DNA from: Paraferrimonas sp. SM1919
GTDB lineage: Bacteria; Pseudomonadota; Gammaproteobacteria; Enterobacterales; Shewanellaceae
Direction: 5' to 3'
DNA: 64,000 nt
Assembly: GCF_010993985.1 (NCBI RefSeq)
Contig: NZ_WINH01000003.1
Span: forward strand, 62,001 to 126,000
Shown here piece by piece: positions 25,979-33,027 of the stretch. The notes under the pieces are model-generated. The model did not search any database. It was given only the letters and a program-made list of their open reading frames with translations, and was not told the origin of the DNA. The translations under genes and the position numbers were made by a program. How positions within the stretch are numbered: position 1 is the first letter of the stretch; each line of letters begins with the position of its first letter.

Positions 25979-26248
25979 TATAGAATGTCTAAGTTTATTT
26001 TTTTTAATCTGATAATGTAAATGAAATAATCTATAGATTAAAACAATTTACGCTAAGTTGCTATCAAACAAATTTACAAAAATTCTAGTTAAGTAAATTG
26101 AAAATCCGCCGATACTAAGCGACCTAATTAATACTGTTATTAAGCATCAAAATGTTTACTTTTTCCTTTCAGATAAAAAGCAATTGTTACCGCAATATCA
26201 ATAGCGTAATCAACTTCAAGTTAAGTTTAAAAGCAAACTAATGGGATT
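25979..26248. other. AT-rich intergenic stretch
   Basis: No gene, hairpin or strong promoter is seen. It separates the chemoreceptor promoter from the tRNA-Ser relic array and may contain older, unrecognisable copies of that array. Confidence 0.4.
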
Positions 26249-26280
26249 GACTCATAAAAGCTGGGCTTTCTTATAGCAGT
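26249..26280 (-). repeat. Remnant of a fourth terminator unit of the tRNA-Ser array
   Basis: The sequence CATAAAAGCTGGGCTTTC resembles the right arm and tail of the terminator at 26341-26366 (CTATAAAAGCTGGCCTTTG) and sits one period (about 98 bp) further out. The left arm is lost. Confidence 0.4.
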
Positions 26281-26286
26281 AAAAAA

Positions 26287-26336
26287 ACGAGGATTTCAAC
26301 CCTCAAGTTAAAGGGCGCTATTAACCTGAGGTTAAT
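26287..26336 (-). pseudogene. tRNA-Ser 3'-half relic A (most decayed)
   Basis: The T-arm and variable-arm part (GATTTCAACCCTC ... CTATTAACCTGAGGTTAATA) is still recognisable. The CCA end and acceptor strand are gone. It is followed outward by a degenerate hairpin. Confidence 0.55.
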
Positions 26337-26340
26337 AAAA

Positions 26341-26366
26341 AAGGCCGGCTATAAAAGCTGGCCTTT
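26341..26366 (-). terminator. Terminator of relic unit B
   Basis: AAGGCCGGCT and AGCTGGCCTT pair with one G-T wobble around ATAAA. On the minus strand it follows relic B. Confidence 0.6.
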
Positions 26367-26374
26367 GTTGATAG

Positions 26375-26436
26375 TGGCCCAGAGATAGGAATTTGAACCC
26401 TCAAGATAAAGAGCTGCTATTAACCTGAGGTCAATA
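26375..26436 (-). pseudogene. tRNA-Ser 3'-half relic B
   Basis: Read on the minus strand it keeps the variable arm, the T-loop GGTTCAAAT and the 3' strand ending TCTCTGGGCCA. The true gene ends TCTCTCCGCCA. The 5' half, with D-arm and anticodon, is absent. It is spaced 100 bp from relic C. Confidence 0.65.
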
Positions 26437-26438
26437 CC

Positions 26439-26469
26439 AAAAAACCCGCTAACAAGTAGCGGGTTTTTC
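26439..26469 (-). terminator. Terminator of relic unit C
   Basis: ACCCGCT and AGCGGGT pair around AACAAGT, with an A-run and a T-run on either side. Confidence 0.75.
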
Positions 26470-26474
26470 TTATG

Positions 26475-26534
26475 TGGCCCAGAGATAGGGATTTTAACCC
26501 TCAAGATAAAGGGCGCTATTAACCTCAGGTTAAT
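26475..26534 (-). pseudogene. tRNA-Ser 3'-half relic C
   Basis: The best-preserved relic: CCA end, acceptor strand TATCTCT, a T-arm GGGTTAAAATCCC and variable arm. It is spaced 96 bp from the intact gene. The changed bases at the acceptor end (GGG for CCG) could not pair with any 5' strand here, so it cannot be a functional tRNA. Confidence 0.65.
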
Positions 26535-26537
26535 ACG

Positions 26538-26567
26538 AAAAAGCCCGCTCAGTTGAGCGGGCTTTAA
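26538..26567 (-). terminator. Terminator of the tRNA-Ser gene at 26571
   Basis: AAAGCCCGCTC-AGTT-GAGCGGGCTTT is an 11-bp perfect stem starting 6 bp past the CCA end, with a T-run on the minus strand. Confidence 0.85.
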
Positions 26568-26570
26568 AAG

Positions 26571-26661
26571 TGGCGGAGAGATAGGGATTTGAACCCTAGA
26601 TAGGCTATTAACCTATGCCGGTTTTCAAGACCGGTGCTTTCAACCACTCAGCCATCTCTCC
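26571..26661 (-). tRNA. tRNA-Ser(TGA), copy 1
   Basis: A 91-nt class II tRNA with acceptor GGAGAGA/TCTCTCC, anticodon loop CTTGAAA (anticodon TGA), a long variable arm ATAGGTTAATAGCCTAT and encoded GCCA. It is identical in sequence to the copy at 45609-45699. Three 3'-half relics lie downstream. Confidence 0.97.
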
Positions 26662-26673
26662 GAAGCGAGATGA

Positions 26674-26702
26674 ATAATAAAGACTACTATGGAGTTTGTA
26701 AA
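26674..26702 (-). promoter_or_regulatory. Promoter of tRNA-Ser copy 1
   Basis: On the minus strand TTTACA and TATTAT are separated by 17 bases, 12 bp before the tRNA. The same two hexamers and spacing occur at copy 2. Confidence 0.65.
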
Positions 26703-26773
26703 GCCATCAATCGCCACCAACAGCGCAACCGTTCAAAAAAATAACAAACTGTTGATTTAAAATACTGATGTGA

Positions 26774-27211
26774 CTAAAAAGTGACGGCATGACTGCCATC
26801 ACCAGACATATACCAAACCTTTGTAAATGGAATGTTTTCCGCCAAAGATAAGTACCCAGCTATGTTCTTTAGCATCTCACTGCACGAAACTGCTAGACCT
26901 ATATCATCATAGAGTAGCAGATGAATTGGATGAACCGCTTGATACTTCTTAGACAATTTTGCCCTGAGCACTCTCATACTGGCATCTTCAATATTTTTAT
27001 GTTGAGCTTGTTGAAGAGAATCATGAACTTGCTCAATATTGTAGACTCGCGCTAATTCAAAAAAAGTGGGGGCACGATTGAAGTAACAAAAGATATCCGG
27101 TTGTGGAGGTAAGCATTTAACAATATTTGTCGCGGTGGTTTGTTGCAATCCTAAGATAAATTTATGAAAAATTTCTAATTCATGCTTTCCTTTATCTGCT
27201 TCTGTTGTCAT
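26774..27211 (-). CDS. Unknown protein, last gene of the thiamine-salvage operon
   Basis: I do not recognise this 145-residue protein. Its start overlaps the kinase stop by one base (TGATG), so it is translationally coupled to a TPP-riboswitch operon. It is soluble. The pattern QPDIFCYFNRAPTFFELARVYN (about 37-58) followed by HPIHLLLYDDIG loosely resembles the Asp...Glu core of PD-(D/E)XK-fold proteins, but I see no convincing catalytic lysine, so this is speculation. Position suggests a role in thiamine uptake or salvage, or simply a lineage-specific addition. Confidence 0.7.
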   Translation of the reverse strand: MTTEADKGKHELEIFHKFILGLQQTTATNIVKCLPPQPDIFCYFNRAPTFFELARVYNIEQVHDSLQQAQHKNIEDASMRVLRAKLSKKYQAVHPIHLLLYDDIGLAVSCSEMLKNIAGYLSLAENIPFTKVWYMSGDGSHAVTF

Positions 27212-27999
27212 CAGAGGGTCTTTAAGTCCAATTGCAATTGTTGAATTTCATTAGAATATGTTTGGTGTTCCATAGCATACCAAAGCCAATCTAAATAAAT
27301 ACTAATTTTTTCTGCCACCCGTAACTGTTCTAATGATGGACGAAATTGAAATTGTTCTAATAATTCTTCAAATTCTGCCCCTTCTAATTGCCAACTGCGT
27401 TTAATCTTTACCAGATCTAATATGATCGGAGCCATTGCTGCATACTCAAAATCAATTAATAGGCAGCCGTTTTCTGTTGCTAAAGCATTATCCAAATGAA
27501 GATCTAAATGACATAAGCCATAAACATGAGGCTCACTTTCAAACTTGCTAATAATATATGCTAAATCATTTATTAACGAAGCATTAGCCCACTTAAATGA
27601 AGAGGCAATATGCTTAAGGTAAGCTTGGGTTTGAGCTGTTATGTTTAATACTCTACAAGCGGTTAATGAGTGAAGCTTTTGTAAAGGATGTACCAGTTGT
27701 TGATAACTGGGTTTAGTATGATTTACATAGGCTGTGATAGCAAAGTGGTTATCCATATATATGAGTTTTGGAGCAACACCGGCTGAAGCCAACTTATCAA
27801 ATATTTGCCACTCTTGTGACCAATCTAACCAAGGCCATGATGCTTTAATGAAGCACTTAATCACATATTGCCCCTTGGCAGTGTTGACCCAATAAGATTG
27901 TTGGGAAATACCGCTATTTAAAGGTTTATAGTTGTTTAATTCAGGTAATTTCGCACGTTTTAGGCAAACATTTAATAATGAAACAGGACTTAGTGACAT
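27211..27999 (-). CDS. Thiamine kinase-like phosphotransferase (APH/choline kinase fold)
   Basis: A protein of about 262 residues with the aminoglycoside-phosphotransferase fold. The Brenner motif HLDLHLDNALA and the metal-binding LLIDFEYAAM follow at the usual spacing. In an operon with a TPP riboswitch and PnuT it should phosphorylate thiamine after import, trapping it in the cytosol as TMP. The frame opens upstream (28029, TTG). I prefer ATG 27997-27999, which overlaps the pnuT stop by 10 bp. No other kinase of this type lies nearby. Confidence 0.8.
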   Translation of the reverse strand: MSLSPVSLLNVCLKRAKLPELNNYKPLNSGISQQSYWVNTAKGQYVIKCFIKASWPWLDWSQEWQIFDKLASAGVAPKLIYMDNHFAITAYVNHTKPSYQQLVHPLQKLHSLTACRVLNITAQTQAYLKHIASSFKWANASLINDLAYIISKFESEPHVYGLCHLDLHLDNALATENGCLLIDFEYAAMAPIILDLVKIKRSWQLEGAEFEELLEQFQFRPSLEQLRVAEKISIYLDWLWYAMEHQTYSNEIQQLQLDLKTL

Positions 28000-28598
28000 T
28001 GTGTCTGATACTCTTTGTTCCATAACCAATAACTGTATAGAGACATCACCACATAAAAACTGTGCAGTAACGTAGTTAAATACAATCCTTTTTGGCTGAA
28101 CAGATAGGCACTCAAAAGATTAATCAATACCCAATACAGCCAGTTCTCCACCAATTTAATAGCGATAAGCCATGTACTAAAAACTGCAAATACAGTAGTA
28201 AAGCTGTCCAGGTAGGCGAAACTTGCATGGGTATTGGTTTGCATAACATAACCTACCGCTACCGTAAGCAAAGCTAAACAACTTACGGCGACCACATGCT
28301 TGTGCCAAGGCCAAACTTTTAAACTAACCCCCGTTTTTTGGTTGCCGCCATATCGCCATTGCCAAAATCCATAGAATGCCATTGCTAAATAAAAAACATT
28401 CAGCAAAGATTCCATTAATAAGGCAACATCCCAAAAGATGAGGGTATAAATACTGGTAGAAATAGCCGCCATTGGCCAGCACCAAAGACTTTGTTTGATA
28501 GCAAAAATTAAATAAGCAACAGCAGCTGTTACCGCGGCTAACTCTGGCCACGATTGTTTAGAAATATCCGTTGCTATCAGGATTAACCAATCAACCAC
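27990..28598 (-). CDS. pnuT: PnuC-family thiamine transporter PnuT
   Basis: An inner-membrane carrier of about 200 residues with seven hydrophobic segments. The family motif is WCWPMAAISTSIYTLIFWD, with MESLLNVFYLAMAFYGFWQW in the next helices. PnuC relatives carry nicotinamide riboside, but members behind TPP riboswitches form the PnuT group that transports thiamine. I chose the GTG at 28598, which has AGGA about 8 bases upstream and overlaps the previous stop; an ATG at 28631 is an alternative. It works with the receptor and kinase of the same operon. Confidence 0.87.
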   Translation of the reverse strand: MVDWLILIATDISKQSWPELAAVTAAVAYLIFAIKQSLWCWPMAAISTSIYTLIFWDVALLMESLLNVFYLAMAFYGFWQWRYGGNQKTGVSLKVWPWHKHVVAVSCLALLTVAVGYVMQTNTHASFAYLDSFTTVFAVFSTWLIAIKLVENWLYWVLINLLSAYLFSQKGLYLTTLLHSFYVVMSLYSYWLWNKEYQTQCH

Positions 28599-28863
28599 AG
28601 AATTCGTCCTGATAATCCATATCCAGTTCACCTTTTAAAAACTTGACCACAAATGATGCTTGGCCAAACTTTTCATGGGACTGTTTCATACAGCAATTAA
28701 GTACCTGCATTACTTCGTCATATTCTCCTTGAATGGTAGTAGACGTTGCTGTAGTGCGACGTTTAATGTTGGGCGCCTTTTCTAGCTCACTAATAAACCA
28801 GCGAATTGGTGTTAAATAGTCATCCGCCAATGGATACATTGAAATTTCAGCAGTTAAAATCAT
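28591..28863 (-). CDS. Thiamine-binding YkoF/MTH1187-type small protein
   Basis: A 90-residue protein with the ferredoxin-like fold of the Thiamine_BP family. MILTAEISMYPLADDYLTPI matches the family start, and TTATSTTIQGEYDEVMQVL carries the ligand-side strand. Relatives bind thiamine or its pyrimidine (HMP) part. I chose ATG 28861-28863 because AGAG lies upstream; the open frame begins at 28881. It is placed between the receptor and pnuT, downstream of a terminator-like hairpin. It could serve as a cytosolic thiamine carrier or sensor. Confidence 0.83.
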   Translation of the reverse strand: MILTAEISMYPLADDYLTPIRWFISELEKAPNIKRRTTATSTTIQGEYDEVMQVLNCCMKQSHEKFGQASFVVKFLKGELDMDYQDEFCG

Positions 28864-28884
28864 AGCTTTCTCTTCATTCATTTG

Positions 28885-28907
28885 AAAAAGGCGCTTAATT
28901 GAGCGCC
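28885..28907 (-). terminator. Internal terminator after the thiamine receptor gene
   Basis: On the minus strand the stem GGCGCT/AGCGCC is followed by TTTTTC, only about 20 bp before the next start. It probably reduces transcription of the downstream transporter genes relative to the receptor. Confidence 0.6.
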
Positions 28908-28919
28908 CTGTTAACTCTA

Positions 28920-31064
28920 TTACATAAAGTTATAATTAAAGGTAACACCCACTTGGCGTGGATCACCATAACGAATGTACTGATGTGCAGTCCAACCGTC
29001 AGATGGGTCATTACCAAAGTAGAATCCTCGGGTGCCATAACGCTCATCTAAAGCATTCTTAGTCCATAGATAAACCGCCCAGCTACCTTGCTCATAACCT
29101 ACTTGTGCATTGATAACCGTATATGGACTTGATTTTGAATCATGGGAATCCGAGTAATAAAACTCAGATTTACCATTTAGATTAACATTGATAAATATGC
29201 CGTTATCATTGCGGTAATTAGCCCCTAGGGCATAACTGGTTTCTGGTGCATGAGCTAAAGTACGACCACTGAGATCGACGAGGGCACCATATTTATCTTT
29301 ATATTTATAGTCGTCATAGGTCGCTTTTAGTAGCCCTAGTGAGCCATAAGTGCTTAAAGAATCGGTAATTTGATAATTCGCTTCTAACTCTAGGCCATAG
29401 TTGGTCGAACTCGCCGCATTAGAGGTATACAAAATAAATCTCTGTGGGTTAGCAGGATCTTGCTGGGAAGCTTGAACCTGTTGGTTCTGTCTATCCATAT
29501 AAAACAAAGTAAACTGAGTATAAGCATCACCCTCTAACCAATTGGATTTCAGACCAAATTCATAGTTATAAAGATCTTCTGCTTTAAATTGTTTTTTATC
29601 GGTCAGTTCTGCAGGCAAGCCCATATTAAAGCCACCAGCTTTGTAACCTTTAGCAATCCTAATATAAGCATTATGATACTGATCAAGGGCTTTAGATAAT
29701 GACAGGTGGCCACCCCACATATTCTCAGATGGGTTAAAAGCTTCATTATTAGAGTCTTTATAATCGGCGTTTCTGCGCTCTAATCGTAAACCTAAAGATA
29801 GCTCATATCCATTTGAAAGATTTGAGTCTAACTGGCCAAATACAGAATAGCTGGTTGACTCATACTCACTTTGCAAGACTTGATCTGGCCAGCCATTATA
29901 GGTTGAATCAAGATCGTTGTGCTCCGCTAGGTTTTTGGCATATACCCCAACTACCCAATCAGATGAACCATTAAATATCTTACCTGCCTCGCTAGAATTT
30001 AAACGAAACTCTTGGGATAATACCTTACGATTTGCTTGTTTATCCCACCAATAATCATATTGACAAGGGCCAGTGCCGACCACTTCAGTCCAGCTATCAT
30101 CATACACTGGACAAGGCTTTGCTGCCCAATCATCCGGGTTGCTCCAGTCGCCATCATAGGCATGGCGATGATCGCTATCAGAGCCACTGGTAATAGAGGT
30201 AAAAGTCATCGCTTCAGATAATTCAGAAGTCACCTTAAACGAAGCACCAGTAGTAAATTGATTATCAAAGCCAGGTTGATCGGTGCGGGTTTCACGGCCG
30301 TTATTATCCAAGGTCCAAACATCATAACCATTATCAAAACGACCATGGATCACTGCTAAATCCATTTGCGTATCATCGCTTAAGATATAGCTTAATTTCC
30401 CCCTTAATGTCAGTTCATCGCGCTTATTGGTATCTTCACGATTTAGGTAGGTGTTTTTCATAAAGCCATTCTGATCGTGTTTAGTTAGAGCCACACGATA
30501 AAGCAAATTATCAGTCACCGCAGCAGAACTATAGCCAGAAAAAGTACGCAGATTATCGTTACCTAGCTTAACTTGAAGGCCGTGTTCCGGAGAAGCAGTG
30601 GGATCTTTACTTTTTAGATAGAATAATCCTGCTAAGGCATTTGCCCCAAATCGAGTACCTTGGGGGCCACGAAGGACTTCTAGCTGTTGTAAATCGTATA
30701 AATCAGAAGTCATTCCTAGGCCAGATAAATCAATATCGTCAATAATAAAGCCCACTGAACTGTTAGGGGCTCCTTGATAATTATCGGTTTCCCCTACCCC
30801 ACGTATTTGAAAATAACGGGGCCGAGAGCTACCATTAGCAAAGTTTATATTAGCAAGATTATTCAATACATCTTGTAGATGACTCGCCTGCTCATTCTGT
30901 AAAGCTTGGGCATCAACTAATGACACACTGGTTGGAATCTGATTTAAACTAACAGCACGAAGTGATGACCTTACTTCTATGTGTTCGATTGAATTATTTT
31001 GCTCGGCAAATGCAAAGCAAGAAGGCAGTAGTAGAGCAACTACCGACGTTAAACGTGGGTTCAT
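28920..31064 (-). CDS. TonB-dependent outer-membrane receptor, thiamine-linked
   Basis: A 714-residue receptor. It has a signal peptide (cleaved near AFA-EQ, about residue 20), a TonB-box-like EHIEVRSS, a plug domain (about 35-160, with LEVLRGPQGTRFGANALAG) and a 22-strand barrel ending in FNYNFM. A TPP riboswitch precedes it, so it belongs to the thiamine receptor (Omr1-like) group known from comparative studies of thiamine regulons. It should bring thiamine or a precursor into the periplasm, using TonB energy. The start has GAGG 5 bases upstream. Confidence 0.9.
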   Translation of the reverse strand: MNPRLTSVVALLLPSCFAFAEQNNSIEHIEVRSSLRAVSLNQIPTSVSLVDAQALQNEQASHLQDVLNNLANINFANGSSRPRYFQIRGVGETDNYQGAPNSSVGFIIDDIDLSGLGMTSDLYDLQQLEVLRGPQGTRFGANALAGLFYLKSKDPTASPEHGLQVKLGNDNLRTFSGYSSAAVTDNLLYRVALTKHDQNGFMKNTYLNREDTNKRDELTLRGKLSYILSDDTQMDLAVIHGRFDNGYDVWTLDNNGRETRTDQPGFDNQFTTGASFKVTSELSEAMTFTSITSGSDSDHRHAYDGDWSNPDDWAAKPCPVYDDSWTEVVGTGPCQYDYWWDKQANRKVLSQEFRLNSSEAGKIFNGSSDWVVGVYAKNLAEHNDLDSTYNGWPDQVLQSEYESTSYSVFGQLDSNLSNGYELSLGLRLERRNADYKDSNNEAFNPSENMWGGHLSLSKALDQYHNAYIRIAKGYKAGGFNMGLPAELTDKKQFKAEDLYNYEFGLKSNWLEGDAYTQFTLFYMDRQNQQVQASQQDPANPQRFILYTSNAASSTNYGLELEANYQITDSLSTYGSLGLLKATYDDYKYKDKYGALVDLSGRTLAHAPETSYALGANYRNDNGIFINVNLNGKSEFYYSDSHDSKSSPYTVINAQVGYEQGSWAVYLWTKNALDERYGTRGFYFGNDPSDGWTAHQYIRYGDPRQVGVTFNYNFM

Positions 31065-31132
31065 AAAGACCTCTATTTAAAAATAAATATAGGCCTGCGC
31101 AGAGACAACAACAAAATCCATTTATATTTTGA

Positions 31133-31206
31133 GCCATTCCTACGCCGGCATTATCCGGTTCAGGTTCAAAGGGTGCTTCTCAGCCCAATTAAGGGCGCCC
31201 CTTGGC
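31133..31206 (-). promoter_or_regulatory. TPP (thiamine pyrophosphate) riboswitch
   Basis: On the minus strand the conserved THI-box core is present in order: GGGGCGCCC, GGGCTGAGAAGCACCC, TTTGAACCTGAACCGG, ATAATGCCGGCGTAGGAA. Outer GCCA/TGGC closes the P1 stem. It begins about 70 bp upstream of the receptor start. High TPP should shut off the operon. In proteobacteria this often hides the ribosome site, here the GAGG before the receptor ATG, but the exact mechanism is not visible. Confidence 0.95.
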
Positions 31207-31271
31207 AATGGAGAATTATACAGATATATCCCCTATTGAAAACATGTATGAATAGTTTTCAGGAACAATAG

Positions 31272-31667
31272 TTAATTTTGGGAATAAACAGGCCTGATAT
31301 TAAATCTAAAAGTTACCCCTTGGTCATTAGCGGCTAGCCCTTGCAATTGTCGGCTTTGCTTACCATTTAAATTTAATGATTGCCACACTGAACTAGCGGC
31401 TTCTATTTCTATGCCGTTAGTGTCAAAGAATTGAAATTGGTATTGCAATTGCTGATCATTACGTTTTTTTGAAGTGACCGTTACCACCGCTTGTAATAGG
31501 TTATTAACCCTAAAGCTTGTTGGCCCAGAGACCTCAAGATCTTGGGATAAACTGTTATTGTTTATCTGTAAACCTCCATCACCGTTAATACTGATGCCAC
31601 TGGTGGTATTTAAGTTACTGCATGCACTCGCAGTAATTATCATAAAAACGAAAAATAATTTTTTCAT
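31272..31667 (-). CDS. ycfL: YcfL-family lipoprotein (DUF1425)
   Basis: A 131-residue lipoprotein. The lipobox TASAC places the lipidated cysteine at residue 16, and the remainder is a single beta-rich DUF1425 domain (VVTVTSKKRNDQQLQYQFQFFDTNGIE). Its function is unknown. In E. coli ycfL follows hinT, and here it lies on the same strand with two thioesterase genes inserted between. The start has GGAG 6 bases upstream. Confidence 0.85.
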   Translation of the reverse strand: MKKLFFVFMIITASACSNLNTTSGISINGDGGLQINNNSLSQDLEVSGPTSFRVNNLLQAVVTVTSKKRNDQQLQYQFQFFDTNGIEIEAASSVWQSLNLNGKQSRQLQGLAANDQGVTFRFNIRPVYSQN

Positions 31668-31670
31668 TAT

Positions 31671-32102
31671 CTACTCCATCAAAAAGTGAGCTCGCGAAGT
31701 GGCAATAGGCTGTTTACGGTTACCCTGCCATGCAATACAACTGACATTGGCAACATTGCGCCCTTGCTTGGTTAAACTGCAATAAGCAAAAGTATCCCGG
31801 GCATACCCAGGGCGTAAATAATCGATCGAAAAATTAATAATTTTGGGGATAGATTGGCTGTTGGTGGTTAATAGCAATTGCAAAATTGAGGACATTTCTA
31901 AAAATCCTGCAATTGCCCCACCATGGATCGCAGGTAATAATGGATTGCCCATATGCTGCTCATTATTGGGCAATACAAAGACTTGTTCGTCCCCCAGATT
32001 TACGGCTTTCATCCCTAAAAATTGAGCATAAGGAACTAATTCAATAATTTTATCAAATTCTCTATTTGCAACCGCTTGATTGAGAGCTAAATTAAATTCC
32101 AT
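31671..32102 (-). CDS. PaaI-family hotdog thioesterase
   Basis: A 143-residue protein with the PaaI hotdog signature: PAIHGGAIAGFLEMSSIL (about 56-73) and SIDYLRPGYARDTFAYC. The family cleaves acyl-CoA thioesters. I chose the ATG at 32100-32102, preceded by AGGAG at 7 bases; this start overlaps the stop of the paralogous gene upstream by 11 bp, so translation is coupled. The pair probably works as a heteromer or on related substrates. Confidence 0.87.
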   Translation of the reverse strand: MEFNLALNQAVANREFDKIIELVPYAQFLGMKAVNLGDEQVFVLPNNEQHMGNPLLPAIHGGAIAGFLEMSSILQLLLTTNSQSIPKIINFSIDYLRPGYARDTFAYCSLTKQGRNVANVSCIAWQGNRKQPIATSRAHFLME

Positions 32103-32592
32103 CAAAATGCTCCTGAACTGTTTGCGCAAAAGAATCCACCAAAAAACCAGCTTGAACTAACATAAAACTTGCAGTGACATGGGCCACTGGACGATCAATA
32201 TTATCCTGATAGGCCACTGCTCGCGTAAAAGCAACATCATCCGTTATCCGATAACATTGGGCAATCACATATACCTTTGAACCTGGCTTAGCAGCGGTCA
32301 TATAATCAATTCTGAGATCCATAGTTGGCGCTATTGCCCAAATGCCTTTGTGATGATATTGAGCCACTAACACCGCGGCACCACAAGCACTATCAATAAG
32401 ACTGGTCAACACCCCACCATGGAGGTGGCCAGTATCAGGGTTCCCCACCAACTTTTGCTGATAGGGCAAACTGAGTTTGACATGGTTAGCATTAGCCCCA
32501 TCACATTGAACACCAAGGGCCTGACAGTGATTTAACTGCTCAACAAAAAATGTTGCTACTTTGGTAAACGCGTTTTGGGGCTCGAAATTCAT
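32092..32592 (-). CDS. PaaI-family hotdog thioesterase
   Basis: A 166-residue paralogue of the gene downstream of it, with TGHLHGGVLTSLIDSACGAAV (about 54-74) and MDLRIDYMTAAKPGSKVYV. It overlaps the next thioesterase gene and follows hinT by 1 bp. Tandem PaaI pairs of this kind are common in Alteromonadales, but their substrate is unknown. It is cytosolic. Confidence 0.88.
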   Translation of the reverse strand: MNFEPQNAFTKVATFFVEQLNHCQALGVQCDGANANHVKLSLPYQQKLVGNPDTGHLHGGVLTSLIDSACGAAVLVAQYHHKGIWAIAPTMDLRIDYMTAAKPGSKVYVIAQCYRITDDVAFTRAVAYQDNIDRPVAHVTASFMLVQAGFLVDSFAQTVQEHFDGI

Positions 32593-32593
32593 A

Positions 32594-32944
32594 CTATTTG
32601 CTCAACATTGGACCTAATGGCTTACCACCAACTAAATGCATGTGAATGTGATAAACTTCCTGTCCACCATGTTTATTACAATTCATAATGAGGCGATAGC
32701 CATCTTCATCAATGCCTTCTTCTTTAGCCAACCTTGCGGCAACGATCATCATTCGACCAAGGGCAGCTTCGTCTGACTGCTTGACATCGTTAGCCGTGGC
32801 AATCAAATGATTGGGTATAATTAAGATATGGGTTGGCGCTTGTGGGCTGATATCGCGAAAGGCCGTAACTAATTCATCCTGATAGAGGATATCTGCAGGA
32901 ATTTCACGACGGATAATTTTACTAAAGATGGTTTCTTCGACCAT
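32594..32944 (-). CDS. hinT: HIT-family purine nucleoside phosphoramidase
   Basis: The 116 residues match HinT length. The histidine triad HIHMHLVGG lies near residues 98-106, with [17 protein letters not shown] earlier. It hydrolyses AMP-lysine and aminoacyl adenylates in the cytosol. It leads an operon hinT-thioesterase-thioesterase-ycfL. The start has AAGGA 7 bases upstream. Confidence 0.95.
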   Translation of the reverse strand: MVEETIFSKIIRREIPADILYQDELVTAFRDISPQAPTHILIIPNHLIATANDVKQSDEAALGRMMIVAARLAKEEGIDEDGYRLIMNCNKHGGQEVYHIHMHLVGGKPLGPMLSK

Positions 32945-32995
32945 TTATCTATCCTTATACAGTTAACTTATAATAAGTCTATGAGTACCAAGAGT

Positions 32996-33022
32996 AAAAA
33001 GCCAGCATCAAGCTGGCTTTTT
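32996..33022. terminator. Bidirectional terminator downstream of pssA
   Basis: AAAAA-GCCAGC-ATCAA-GCTGGC-TTTTT lies between the pssA stop and the hinT promoter. Confidence 0.85.
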
Positions 33023-33027
33023 GTGTT

